The notes beneath the pieces are model-generated. The model had not been told where the DNA came from, made no database searches, and saw only the letters and a list, made by a program, of their open reading frames with translations. A stretch of DNA of 64,000 bases from Allium sativum (lineage: Eukaryota > Streptophyta > Magnoliopsida > Asparagales > Amaryllidaceae): NCBI GenBank assembly GCA_030737875.1, contig CM060922.1, forward strand, positions 234,898,335-234,962,334, given 5' to 3'. This document shows, one piece after another, positions 9,601 to 20,019 of this stretch. Numbering within the stretch: the stretch's first letter is position 1; every line of letters begins with the position of its first letter. The position numbers were made by a program, and so were the translations under genes.

Positions 9601-10200
9601 GTAGATGGGGGATCTTTTTCTTTTAAGAAGGCTTGGGAGAAGATAAGGAATAGGGATTCTGTTTGTTCAGAGAGTAAAGTAATATGGCATTCGAAAAATG
9701 CAAAGCGTATGTCATTTGTTACTTATTTAGCCTATCAAAACAGGTTATATACAAGGGACAGGATGGTGAGATTTGGCCTGACAGATGAAAATTTATGCTG
9801 TTTGTGTGGAGAAAATGAAGAGTCAGTTCATCACTTATTTTTTGAGTGTAGCTACTCTGGATATATATGGAGAAATATTGCATCGAAACTTGATTTGGAG
9901 CTGGGTGGTATGAATGGTTCATTGGAGAGTGAAGCTGCTAGAATTTTGCATGGATTCAAAACGAAGGATCAGACGCTTGATATTGCTTGTGCTGCCTTCA
10001 CAGTGACTGTATATCAAATCTGGATGGAAAGGAATGCACGGATTTTTAGAAGTAAACGTATTACAAAAGAGGGAAGGTTGCAAATGATCATTAAAGAAGT
10101 GGGATGGTTAGTGAATAAGAATGGGAGTAGAACAAAGAGAGAGTTGTGTAAAGTGGAGTTTTTACAGAGATGGGGCGTGGAGCTTTTAGATACAGGTTGA
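6619..10200 (+). CDS. LINE ORF2: endonuclease-reverse transcriptase
   Basis: 1193 residues. It nicks target DNA and copies the LINE RNA in place. The N-terminal APE-type endonuclease spans about 1-230, with SWNVRGMNSPKR, an acidic IENKL, the GDFNNT block and SSDHNPLLLEL near its end. The RT shows SPGPDGFNSKFF, QYRPISCCNLYYKIFSKIL, KVDLHKAYD (near 575), GIRQGDPLSPYLFSLAMEFF (near 632) and the catalytic YADD (near 679). A zf-RVT region is at about 1000-1080 (CCLCGENEESVHHLFFEC). All catalytic motifs I can place are present and there is no stop. It begins inside the ORF1 stop codon (ATGA), so reinitiation after ORF1 termination is a likely way to make it. Confidence 0.94.
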   Translation: MTFISWNVRGMNSPKRMGDVLSLLNKFRPTFVGLIENKLNDVSIRNFSKLLPRTWDFLPHHQESFSGRILVLWNTEVWSVNVISSSSQHVTVLALNAGGFSLYLTIVYASNLFQERQDLWQHIIRESEFINEEWVLMGDFNNTTSHLDRRGGLTVPFQHIRAINNCIAQSGLLEIKALGFNFTWRRRGMASNIDKIFINHMCLQKFVELKALSVSQLSSDHNPLLLELIPTSVLKGLPFRYCNEWHLKAGYAECIQRGLNLNVGGFSSYNFMKKLSLCKVELKLWNKMRPKENELLSTAENYFKELEMEVDANPENVEMYERMLEAKNIYYMQRQIQTMSYKQKSKISWLQDGDTNSKFFHSKMSMRKHTNHLKALINTDGELLFKADDIAEEAILYYNSLFNGEVVKEFPEFQSLSTINDHGALSLLQPISYEEVKKAVDSIHEDTSPGPDGFNSKFFKVHWEELKADLRAAMQDIMESGKLPKGMNHTFVTLVPKVERPSDISQYRPISCCNLYYKIFSKILCNRMKWFLPYLVSPNQSAFIPTRHIGDNILLAHELLRDFKKPGVNKWCVKVDLHKAYDKISREFICHIMRSMGFPVRFINIIYECISTPSFSFIIQGVPRGFITSNRGIRQGDPLSPYLFSLAMEFFSYNMNIETAEKRFFPVHKNVPVVTHLLYADDLMIFGRNYSICANSLKSVFEKLQRYSGLTVSELKTKVYFSVHAKNIGETLEILGFQRDYLPVKYLGVPISSNYIHYNECQGLLHRIQSKLQSWDVKFLSYAGRAELILSVITPIILYWLFVYQLPEHVLDKLNSMCADFFWGGSAHKISWIKLCVPKEEGGIGLKLFSDLKKSACIKLLWRFLTSSSIWSKWMRSKYCFDKNFWCMGFDNNASSTMKALWRLRNSNEQLFKKVVNSGTSTSLWYDPWINSKCLVDLIGYSRIDALGNSDELVSCIVEDGRLNGAKHPATREVLQLVQDVRLNLSAKEDYYEWVDGGSFSFKKAWEKIRNRDSVCSESKVIWHSKNAKRMSFVTYLAYQNRLYTRDRMVRFGLTDENLCCLCGENEESVHHLFFECSYSGYIWRNIASKLDLELGGMNGSLESEAARILHGFKTKDQTLDIACAAFTVTVYQIWMERNARIFRSKRITKEGRLQMIIKEVGWLVNKNGSRTKRELCKVEFLQRWGVELLDTG

Positions 10201-10308
10201 TGTAATGTGTTGTAATGATGTTGAGTGGTTTTGGTTTTATTTGTGGATAGATATGTAGTATTGGTATATGCAATAAAGTTTACCTATTTTCAAAAAAAAA
10301 AAAAAAAA
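10201..10308 (+). other. LINE 3' untranslated tail and poly(A)
   Basis: About 90 bases of GT-rich sequence follow the ORF2 stop, with caataaag at about 10271 as a possible polyadenylation signal, then 17 A residues (10292-10308). The target duplication begins directly after. A clean uninterrupted A tract supports a fairly recent insertion. Confidence 0.88.
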
Positions 10309-12353
10309 TAACGATGCTGCATTTCTTATTTTGAAATTGAAACTTCAAATGAGTGTATCGGGAGATCCGACCGTCGAATTTTCCCAAAACTGGAACCATT
10401 GGATTCGTTTTGAAAAGATCTTTCAAATGATATAAATTTTGTGAAGATCCAACGGTTAGATTTTCAAATATGTGTAAATCAAATCTGAAGAAAAATAGCG
10501 CCACGGCCGCGTTATGGCCTGAAGCGTCGTTTGAATAAATTGGCTATTTTTAAATAAATAAAAATAGAGATAAATCATTATAAAATATTATAAACGATAT
10601 GAAATGTGAAATTTAGAAACTAACTGAATGTTAGCTAAGTCGAATGGTTTCCTGGGTTTTGATCTGATGTTGGTTTCGGCCTTCGGGGTTAATATTTGGG
10701 AAATCGTTCTCTTACTGATTTATGGTTAGTAACAGATGAATTGGAATGAGGCGTATGTTGTGTTTGTGTAGCACTTGTTTATTATATACGCGAGTTGCTC
10801 AGATAGACTGGGTTTATCCCATTCTGAATAACTGAATTAACGATAAGAAGTCGAAGATGAAGACGGTGGTTGAAGACCAGAGGTCTTCACCTCGGTTGGA
10901 TGATAACTGATGTCCTGATTGGGAGGCATCCCGAAATATGGATAATGAGTGGTGATCGTCTAGACGTACGTGGAGATCGATGGGTATGCGAGTTATATAG
11001 TGCCTCAGGTTTCGTTCAGACCCAGAACGGATTTACAAATAGACTATGGTTCTGACATTGGAATTCATTCTGTGTGATTGATAGCCATCAGTTGCATGGT
11101 GTGAATTTCCTGTGTGGCATGCTAAGATGTAGTGATCAAGGCTTCTGTTGAAAATCAAAGATTTGTAGTTGATGATCAAAGCACGGCCTGTGTGACATAG
11201 CTTTGTGTATAACGTGAATTCGCAAACCTCACACCCCGGTATGAACCTGAAACGGGAAAGGACATCAAGGAGGGAATGCGTTTCCTTCTAGTTAGAGGTG
11301 GTGTCAGTGCTTAAACTGGCTGACTTTTATATTATTTTCACCTGTGTGGTTGTTGTTTTTGCGAGGCGCCTCGGATATATCGGTCGATCCGGGACCGATG
11401 GAGTCATTCGTTGGCTCATTTACGCCTCAAAGGGCGGGGAAACGCAGTGTTCAGGCATTTTAATCCACATCGGTGGACCGACCCTGATGATCCAAGGGCC
11501 CACCTGAGTCTGGGTCCTGAGTCATGGGCTAGATTGTCTCGAAGTCGGTAAGGACTATCTTTTGCCTTGGTTCATGAAGGAAATCCAATTTCCAAATACG
11601 ACACCATGCTGTTTTGATTGTAAACATATATTTGGCGACATAGTGGCATGAGACGCTCATCTATGATTGATACTTATGATTTGAAATTGTTTTTGAAACA
11701 TATAAATACTAGTAGTAATATCAAATGCTTTTTTTATTCGTATCAAGCATATTTTGGCCATTATAAGGTAAAAACTCTATCCTCCGGTTTGCGTTGCATT
11801 GTATGATGGGAACTGAGTCCTCATTTTTATAAAAAGCATTGCGATGTTTAAAAGATTTGTTTGTTTTAAAGCACAGGCAATCCAATGGAGTAAACCCGTT
11901 CTGCAAAAGTGGCGTGGTCCAGTGATTAGCCATATTATAAAATGTTTTAAGCAGATTTCTCATACCAGTCCCATGACTGACTCGTAGTTTGTTTCACTTG
12001 CAAACTCGGGTGCTCCTTTTTCTACATGGGTAGCCTTGTATTCAGATTTTAGTAGGCTCTTTCTGGATAGCTGGAGCTGAAGATGGGTTCTATCATTTAT
12101 CTCTTTTATGTTGTTCAACTCCTATTATACATATTATGTTTGTTTTCCACTATAGACATTTATGTATAGCTGAACTGTATTTGTACTAAGTATGATCCTG
12201 TATGCTGCGTAACTTTGATGATTATGTTTATCCAGTGTATTAATTGTACATTATCTGGTGTATTTATTTATTTCTGGTCTTCTATTATCTGTTTATGTGT
12301 TATATTCCAAAGATTACCTTTGTCACCGTCAGAACGGGTTTGGGGTCGTCACA
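10309..12353 (+). repeat. Element A 5' LTR, 3' portion
   Basis: It starts with the right copy of the LINE target duplication (10309-10318) and matches about 21179-23236. It holds a second gatccgaccgtcgaatt module (10360-10500), a ggtttcggccttcggggtt stretch shared with element D (about 10665), and a 3' end ggtttggggtcgtcaca. Short open frames here (such as 11721-11963 minus) are LTR sequence with no recognisable product. Confidence 0.85.
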
Positions 12354-12356
12354 ACA

Positions 12357-12368
12357 TGGTATCAGAGC
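12357..12368 (+). other. Primer binding site of element A (tRNA-iMet type)
   Basis: The sequence tggtatcagagc begins three bases after the 5' LTR end. It is the standard plant initiator-Met tRNA primer site, used by most Tekay/Del chromoviruses. Confidence 0.92.
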
Positions 12369-12605
12369 TTTGGTTAAGCTTAGTGTTGGAGTATAACATA
12401 TTAACAAACTCGTCAGAAATAGAACCAGTAGTGTTCTAGGACGAATAACTCATTACGGATAGGATCAGTAATATCCTAGTATGAGTATAGCAGAATGAAA
12501 TAACACCTTGATAGATGCATTTTCATTCAAGTGTATGTTTCTATGCTTTGAAATATCTTTTCTGTGACATGACACTTGACCTGCTCTTTGCAGAAGTACT
12601 AGAAA

Positions 12606-13502
12606 ATGAGTGTCAGAAATAGGAGGAATGCAGAACCAGATATTGAGGCCCTATTAATTAAGTATTGAAATATGGGTGGAATACCGTTCTCGGGCGAAGA
12701 ATCTATTATGAAAACACAAGCTTGGATTCGTTCTGTTGAGAAAATCTTTGACGGTTTAAAGCTGAGAGATGACCCGAAAAGATTATTGGCATCTTGGGCA
12801 CTCAAAGACGAAGCCTTGTTCTGGTGGTATTCTATTATTGAGGATAATCCAGAAGGTGATATCACCTGGGATAGATTTAAAGTGATTTTCCTGGAAAGAT
12901 TTACTCCTCCTGAAGCAACTGAGCGGTTATGTGATGAATTCTCTTATCTGATACAAGGAGATATGACCATTCCCGATTATCATAAGAAATTCAATGAACT
13001 TTCTCATTTTGCCCCGCATCTGATTGAAGATCCGAAGAGGAAGAATCTGAGGTTTATTCATGGCCTGCAAAGAAAATATCAGAATAGTGTAATGAGGAAT
13101 GTGAAGCTTCCTTTTTCTGAAATGATATACATGGCTTACCAGATAGAGGATCTCGACAAGAAAGGTATGTTGCATTACGAAGAGTAAGTCAGTTCTAGTA
13201 ATAAAGATGAGTCTGAAACTGATCGTCCGGAGACCAGTACGTTGTCTGAGATCAGTAAGAAGCCTAAAGTCAATCGGAAACGGGCCAGATCTAAGAAAGA
13301 ACCAGTACCGACTGCCATATGCAATAACTGCCATAAGCAAGGGCATTTGCAAGGAAATTGCAGATCTTTAAAGAAGCAAAGAAAGGAAGGATCTAAGTCT
13401 AATAAGAGGGTTCATGAGGGCAGAGGATGCCATAAGTGCCATCAGGCTGGTCATATTGCGAAAATTGTCAACTATCAAAGAAATTTGAAAAGGTACAAGT
13501 AA
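12606..13502 (+). pseudogene. Element A gag (capsid/nucleocapsid), broken
   Basis: Gag forms the virus-like particle. The frame starts at ATG 12606 (MSVRNRRN) but meets TGA at 12666 and resumes at 12672. The capsid-like region includes FSGEESIMKTQAWIRSVEKI, WWYSIIEDNPEGDITWDRFK and FLERFTPPEA, typical of the retrotransposon gag domain. A second stop (TAA) falls at 13185-13187. Two zinc knuckles follow in the same frame: CNNCHKQGHLQGNC is complete, and the second (CHKCHQAGHIAK) is cut by a frameshift near 13460 before its last Cys. The protease continues in another frame. Confidence 0.88.
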
Positions 13503-13993
13503 ATGAAGTGGCAGAAATTTCTGAGCCCTCAGCTAGTCAGGGAAGGGCTGATGTTTTGGAAGGCATGCTTAATGTCAAAAATATTCCAGTTAAAGTACTA
13601 TTTGATACAGGCGCGTCACGAAGCTTTATTACAAAGAATGCAGTTAAGAAACTGGATTTGAATTTGAAGAAGCTCAAAGAACCAATGACTGTCCATAATC
13701 CTGTTTGGGGTTCTCTCAATCTTAGCTGGATTTGTGTGGTGCCTGTCTCTTTTTCCTGTTATATGTTCCCTACCATCTCTATCGTCTTGAATTTTACTGA
13801 ATTCGATCTTATTTTGGGATTGGATTGGTTAACCAAATATGAAGCAGAGGTTACATGCGCCGACGGAGTTGTTGGGGCAAAGATTAAATCAGGGAATTAT
13901 ATAACCATACCCTGCGAAGGCCCGAATTCAAATAGAAAAGACTTTTGGTCAGCTGTTTCTCCTGCTCAAATAGAAAATGTCCCAGTAGTCTAG
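13460..13993 (+). pseudogene. Element A aspartic protease region
   Basis: This domain would cut the Gag-Pol polyprotein. It continues the second knuckle (NCQLSKKFEKVQ), then shows the active-site triad region LFDTGASRSFI and the family's later motif DLILGLDWL. The active-site Asp-Thr-Gly is intact. The frame stops at TAG 13991-13993, and RT resumes in another frame from about 13945, so a frameshift separates protease from RT. Confidence 0.87.
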
Positions 13994-15360
13994 AGAATGT
14001 TCCCGACCTCATAAAAGATATTCCTATCGTCAAGAATTATGCGGATGTGTTCGAAGAAGTTGTCAGCTTACCTTCGCAGAGAGAAATTGATTTCAAGATC
14101 GCTCTAATTTTGAACGCAAGGCCAGTAGTGCACGCTATTCGGAGAATGACTCTAAAGGAGAAAGAAGAACTTGACAATCAAACTCGACAGCTTATATGGA
14201 AGGGTCTGATCAAGCCTAGTTTCTCTGATTGGGGATCAGCAGTGGTGTTTGTCCCGAAGTCAGATGGTACTCTTCGATTATGTGTGGATTATCGTGATTT
14301 GAACAAACAAACAATAAAGAATAAATATCCGTTGCCGTGAATCGATGATTTATTGGATCGTCTGAATGGAGCACAAGTATTTTCATTGATGGACCTAGCT
14401 ACAGGCTTCCATCAGCTTTGTATTACCGAAGAGTGTGTTCTTATGACAGCATTCAGGGGTCCAGACTTATTTTACGAATGGTTGGTAATGCCATTAGGCT
14501 TATGTAACGCTCCTGCCTATTTTGTCGATCTGATGAATCGAGTGTTCAGAGGGGTCTAGAATAAATTTTTTCTAGTTTTTATTGACGATATTCTGATCTT
14601 CTCTAAGTCAAAAGCCGAACATGAAAAACATTTGGAACAAGTTCTAGAAATTCCGAGAAGGAATGTATTAAAGCTAAACTTTCCAAATGTATATTCTGGC
14701 AAGATGAAGTAAAGATTCTTGGCCACGTCGTGTCGGAAGAGGGAATTGCTATGGATCCAAGTAAAATCACAGCTATTCAAAATTGGAAACAGCCTAGTAC
14801 TCCCACAGAAGTCCGAAGTTTTCTTGGACTGGCTAGTTATTACCGGAAGTTCGTTAAAGATTTTTCGAAGATATCTAGTCACATAACAAAGCTTACAAAG
14901 AAGCGCTCAAAATTCAGGTGGACTCCAGAATGTGAGGAGGCTTTTGAGGAGCTAAAGTTAAGATTAACAATGGCTCCAGTGTTAACGATAATCGACGGCA
15001 ATTAGGACTTGAAAGTCTAGACAGATGCCTCTAAAGAAGGCCTTGGTGCAGTATTAATGCAAAGAGGTCAAGTGGTTGCTTATGCTAGCCGTCATCTGAA
15101 GCCGCACGAGAAAAACGACGTCACTCATGATCTTGAGTTGTTGGCTATCGTATTCGCTTTGAAAATCTGGAGACACTATCTTTTGTGTGAGTAATTCGAA
15201 CTGTTTACAGATGACCAGTCGCTAAAGTATCTGTTCACCCAGAAAGACTTGAATCTGAGGCAGCAACGTTGGCTAGAGATCCTTGCAGCATACGATTTTG
15301 AGATTCTGTACACTCCAGGGAAAGCCAATGTCGTGGCTGATGCGTTAAGTAGAAAGAATG
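13994..15360 (+). pseudogene. Element A reverse transcriptase-RNase H, multiple stops
   Basis: RT copies the element RNA and RNase H removes the template. Visible motifs are [72 protein letters not shown] and the catalytic VFIDDILIFS (about 14575-14610). RNase H shows [20 protein letters not shown] and [17 protein letters not shown], ending in the tether FEILYTPGKANVVADALSR. Breaks: TGA at 14338, TAG at 14557, a frameshift near 14665, then TAG at 15003, TAG at 15018 and TAA at 15192. The order RT, RH, IN marks Ty3/gypsy. Confidence 0.92.
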
Positions 15361-16928
15361 AAATGATCGCCAGTTTTATTATTGCGACTTCTTTGATTGA
15401 CAAGATATCTGCTCTCCAAAAAGACGACAAATTTATTAAAGGCATGAGCCAGCGGATTCGTGTAGGCAATGCTTCGGATTTCTAGCTCGATAGCGAAGGT
15501 ATTCTGAGGTTACAAGGACAAATTTGTGTTCCAGAAATTCCTGAACTTAGAAGAGATGTGCTTGATGAATGCCACAAATCTAAGCTCAGTATCCATCCAG
15601 GTGTGAGTAAAATGTATAATGATATCAAGCGAACATTTTGGTGGAAATCGTTGAAAAGAGACATTTCTATATATGTTAGAAGGTGGCCTACTTGCCAGCT
15701 AGTCAAAAGAGACTAACAGAAACTGGCTGGATTGTTGCAACCGCTGGACATTCCAGGTTGGAAGTGGGAACATATTTGCATGGACATCATAGATGGTTTT
15801 CCCAAAAGCAGAAAAGGAAATGACAGTATTTGGGTGATCGTAGATCGCTTCACGAAGACTGCCCATTTTATACCTGTCTGGTCGAACCGAACTGCTCAGA
15901 GTCTGGCGCAAATATAATTCAAGGAAATAGTTAGGCTACATGGAATGCCGCTCAGTATAGTTAGTGAAAGAGATCCAATATTTGCTAGAAAATTCTGGGA
16001 TGCATGTCAAGTAGAACTAGAAATAAAGCTGAATCTAAGCACCGCTTATCATCCTCAGACAGATGGTCAAACTAAGAGCGTGAATCGTATTTTAGAAGAT
16101 CTATTGCGGGCTTGTGTTCTTGCTTTTGGTGGATCATGGGAAGACCATTTACATTTAGCTGAGTTTTCATACAACAACAGCTACCAAGCAAGCCTGACAA
16201 TGTCACCATTCGAAGCATTGTATGGTATACCTTGTCGATCTCCTGTTTGTTGGGTCGAACCTGGTAACAGACCTGTATTGGGACCTGATATGATACGTGA
16301 AGCTGTCGACAAGGTCAATTTCGTTAAGAAACGATTACTCGCCGCTCAGAGCCAACAGAAGAGCTATGCTGATTTGAGAAGAAGAGATTTGGCTTTTTCT
16401 GTTGGTGATTATGTGTATTTAAGGGTTTCTCCGATGAGAGGAGTGATTCGATTTGGCAAAACTGGGAAATTGGCGCCCAGATTTACTGGTTCATTCCCTA
16501 TTCTTGATTGGATTGGAACACTCGCTTATAGGATTCAATTGCCTGATTGGTTGCCTGGAGTGCATGATGTATTTCACGTATCTCAACTTCGAAAGCACGT
16601 TCATGATCCAGACTTGATCGTGGAAGAAGCAGTGCAACAGGATATTGAAATTACTCCAGAATTTGCTGTGAGAAGAGAGCCGCCAAAGATTATTGGCAAA
16701 GAAACCAAAGAACTGAGGAACAAGAAGGTTCACTTAGTCAAAGTGCAATCGAGTGGAGATCCGCGAGATTGTACTTGGGAAACAGAGGAAAGCATTAAGA
16801 AAGCCTATCCTAAGTGCAGGGTGAATATCTCTGATTGCCTCCGGTGCAAGGTACATTTACCATACTTTGCATTACCATTTTGTTCTCTACTTTGTTGTTT
16901 TTTTCTTTTCATGGATGTGAACTTTTAA
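15361..16928 (+). pseudogene. Element A integrase with chromodomain-like tail
   Basis: Integrase inserts the cDNA. The HHCC zinc domain is recognisable (DECHKSKLSIHPG, then RRWPTCQLVK) but Trp stands where the first Cys is expected. Catalytic residues lie in MDIIDG, SERDPIF and RILEDLLRA, with the intervening STAYHPQTDGQT block. The C-terminal part has VGDYVYLRVSPMRGV, KLAPRFTGSFPI and VHDVFHVSQLRKHVHD, then a reduced chromodomain-like end (PKIIGKETKELRNKKVHLVK, then CTWETEESIKKAYP) as in Tekay/Del elements. Stops at 15483, 15714 and 15915 break the frame. The last 327 codons are open. Confidence 0.92.
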
Positions 16929-17955
16929 TTCTATAGTCTGATTAATTTAAAAAGAGTACATGAATTAATTTGTATGATTTAGAAAAATTAAAAACAAATT
17001 GCTTGTTGTTTGTGTTGTGTGATTGTTTATGTTGTGTGATAGTGGATATGGTTAATTAAATTATGAGAACGATAGTTAATTTAATCAATAATAGAATGAA
17101 TGGTAGAATTTACTCCATTAAATCACACATTGAACTGAGTTAAAAATAGATAGAAATATATACATGTGCATTATATACGTTTCAATACGTAAATGGATTA
17201 GCTGTTGAGTAAAGAATTTATTTGCATGCTGACAAATAGGTAAACCTTAATGAGTTGGATGCACAATTTTATTATTATATCAACTCCTGTGAATGCCATT
17301 GGATGTGGAGTGCTGGTTGTTCTGTGTGTTATAATAAATGTTGCCATAGGATAATAACAATTAATTTTGAACTACACTACATGGCATACTTCTTGAAGAT
17401 AAGCATACTTCATCATATACCACATAAGCATTTGGAGCTTGTGTGACGAGGTTGAAGATTTACCATACGAGCGAGAGGCTTGTATGGCAATGACTATATT
17501 TTACAGGTTGAACTGATGACTGATATGGACCATGTAAAATGTAACGGTAAATTTCCAGATTAATAAAAAAACCCACACGTGTCTGGAGATGACAATAAAC
17601 ATGTCACTCTGGTCATTAAGGCACAAAAACCATTTATAGGGTGGCGAGAATTTATTCTCCGGAGTTATGATCTATACAAACTCCCCTGTGGACACCGGAA
17701 TATATCACTATAAATATGTGCATGCTTATTAGGATTTATTGGGTACCTAATACGGCGCAATAAATTTCCAAACCCCTCCCGGTACAAAGGAGATTATGGC
17801 GAAATTTTTCGAAAATTTATGGTGTTACCCAAATTTTTGAAGAATTTGAAAATTCTCAAAAACTGAAAAGTTGGAGAATGGAAGCCAAATTGAAAGTAGA
17901 CTTGACTAATCAAACCACTTTCGACTTTGTTCCTTTTCGGGGACGAAAAGTTCTA
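16929..17955 (+). other. Element A 3' untranslated interior
   Basis: About 1 kb of AT-rich sequence between the integrase stop and the purine tract. I see no gene. Its last part (about 17770-17870, ggtacaaaggagattatgg, then cgaaatttttcgaaaattta) is recognisably shared with the end of element D's interior (about 38030-38100), which suggests a common cis-acting region. Confidence 0.6.
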
Positions 17956-17967
17956 AGTGGGGGAGAT
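17956..17967 (+). other. Polypurine tract of element A
   Basis: The sequence agtgggggagat is immediately followed by the 3' LTR start tgtaacaaccc. It has the expected composition and position for a plus-strand primer. Confidence 0.85.
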
Positions 17968-18816
17968 TGTAACAACCCGGAAAATCTGAACCAGTTTGAA
18001 AATTTTAATTTGGCTATTTTAGTGAATTTAAATTATTTAAAATAAATATTTGAAATAATAATGACGAGAAGTAAGTTTGAATCGATGTTTGAAAATAAAT
18101 ATAATTAATTCTAATTGTAAACAAGGCCTGAAATGGTGCGGTAGTTTCAAAAATTGAATTCAAACTTTGACTGACTGTACCGGGTGCAAATTAAAACGGA
18201 TTTTAGTGAAACCAAAAATATTTAAATCTATTAGTGAATATCTTTCTAACGAATCATAAAAATCGAAGTTTCGTAGCGGGAAGAAAAAGTTATGGTCAAA
18301 TGAATTTTCTAAAAGGTCGCTATAGAGTTTATATAGCCCGTGAAAATGGCCATTTTGCAAACGACCTCAGAATTCGAGGAAACCACTTTTGTTGGATCTG
18401 GGATGTCAAATTATTTCTAGGTTTTAAATTTCATAATTGTTAAAGTTAGTATGTGAGGGTGGCAAAGGAAAATATGTTTGGTCGATTCCTATTAAATTGG
18501 ATCAACCAGAAAAAGGGCCATTTTTCAAATGGTCTCAGAATTCGACAAAACTAGTTTTGTTGGGACCGTATCGTCAAAATATAGCTAGATTTTTTTTCGG
18601 GAATTTTTAGAATCAGTATGTGGCCCCGGCAAATTGAAATGTACGTTCAAATCAAATATTGAATGTTTTATATTTTAATTTGAAGAAAACTAACTGAAAT
18701 AGTTGAATGGGCCTACGAAACATATCCCATTGTGTTCGGGATAGGGGTATTTAACTAGGTACAACAGTCGTTGGGTTTGATTTAGAGTTTGTGTGCGAAA
18801 ACACTATTTTTCGAAT

Positions 18817-18827
18817 TAATATAAATC
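18817..18827 (+). promoter_or_regulatory. Candidate TATA box, element A 3' LTR
   Basis: The sequence ttaatataaat lies at the same place as in the 5' LTR, ahead of the GC-richer leader. The conservation between the LTRs follows from their common origin and is only weak evidence for function. Confidence 0.33.
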
Positions 18828-19613
18828 TCGGCCAATAGAATTAATCCATTCAAAAATATAAAAATATTCTGAAAAACCCTCGCCCCTCTCTTCTCGACGG
18901 CAGAAAGCTGTTTAAAGCTTCCCGATCATTTTTCGGCCGCCACGATCGTCGATAGCCCCTGGCCCTGTTGAACTTTTTGTATATCCTCTCCTCCTCTTCA
19001 AATCTGTATAAGCCTCTCCCTCCCTCATTGATCCTACTTCGAGAATCGTGACCCCGAAGACGCCGACTTCACACCGCCGCTGGGAGTGCCTCCGACCATC
19101 GAGTTCGACGAGGCCACCCTCATTCGGCGTGTCCTTCGACGCTCTTCGATGTCGCGCCTGCTGATCGTCACCTCGAGTCACGGATTGGAAGTTACAGCGA
19201 GACCTAGTTTTGAACAAGTTAGAAAGGTATCGGCTGATTTTAAATTAAACTATATTATAGCACTTTAAAGCGCTACGGTTTATGATTTCACTGTAAAATT
19301 CAAATCTTTTTCGTTTGTTGACGAAATTCAGTAAAACAAGAGACAGTGGACTCGTGTGGACGCCTTCTACATTCTAGAAGAGACCGGATATTTTTCTGAG
19401 CCTTCTGATATTTTTGGTGGAGTAGAACCCAATGTGAGATTTCTGAATTATAAATGATATGGAAAACGACGATGTATAAATTATATAGTCAATGTAGGAG
19501 TTATATAAGCATTGTACACCTCATGTATAAGCGTTGTATAAGTTGTTTGTTCGATGTATAAGTCATATATGCGTTGTGAAAATTATATACGTGTTGAATG
19601 GAAGTGAAATGTA

Positions 19614-19615
19614 CT

Positions 19616-19651
<36 letters not shown>

Positions 19652-19692
19652 TATGCCCCTCGTCCACAAACCATGGACGATATTTATTGGTT
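19614..19692 (+). repeat. AT/AC microsatellite and short extra segment absent from the other LTR
   Basis: A (TA)n run followed by (AC)n, then catatgcccctcgtccacaaaccatggacgatatt, which contains the inverted pair cgtcca/tggacg. The left LTR goes directly from ggaagtga to ttgatgtgaaaattgg. It could be an insertion here or a deletion on the left. Confidence 0.7.
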
Positions 19693-20019
19693 GTGATTGG
19701 CGTGAAAATTGGTTGATAGCGAATGGTTGATTAGAATTGTTTGTGGTTGAAATTGATTGATTGTGGTTGATAAATACCCATTTGTGGTTGAGAATTATTT
19801 GGTTGAAACCACGTAGGATTAGTTTTTGGAAATGAAAAAAAATTATACATGCCACCTGCGTGCGAACTAGATGCATGAAATCCCTATTGTCAAAAGCTGT
19901 GAGGCTTTAAGGTAGAGCGAGGAACGGTACTAGGGATAGCCCCGGTTTTAAATATCCTGCCGTTATGCTGCCAAAATTTTAAATAATATTCATGTGTTGG
20001 AATTATTTTCATGTGTTGA

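Larger units (their letters stand above)
5486..10308 (+). mobile_element. Full-length L1-type LINE inserted in element A's LTR
   Basis: The element is 4.8 kb with a short 5' leader (39 bases), ORF1 (365 residues), ORF2 (1193 residues), a 3' untranslated tail of about 90 bases and a 17-base poly(A). It is flanked by the target duplication taacgatgct. Both ORFs are uninterrupted, unlike every LTR-element gene in the window, so this is the youngest recognisable insertion. The endonuclease plus RT plus zf-RVT order and the DUF4283 ORF1 are typical of plant L1 elements. No RNase H domain is seen after the RT. Full length with an untruncated 5' end is uncommon for LINEs. Confidence 0.95.
399..12353 (+). 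repeat. Element A 5' LTR, split by a mosaic fragment and a LINE
   Basis: It starts tgtaacaaccc and ends ggggtcgtcaca just before the primer site. It matches 17968-23236 along its length once two insertions, 2866-4835 and 5486-10308, are removed. The LTR-derived parts are 399-2865, 4836-5485 and 10319-12353. It contains a roughly 170-bp promoter-side module, a TATA-like box, a GC-richer leader, a 127-bp tandem array, AT microsatellites and paired gatccgaccg modules, each listed separately. No protein-coding gene belongs to the LTR itself. Confidence 0.9.

Noticed and set aside
12357..12368. tRNA-like sequence at the primer sites
   Set aside because: Only the 12 bases complementary to the tRNA 3' end are present next to LTR ends; no cloverleaf. 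These are primer binding sites, not tRNA genes.
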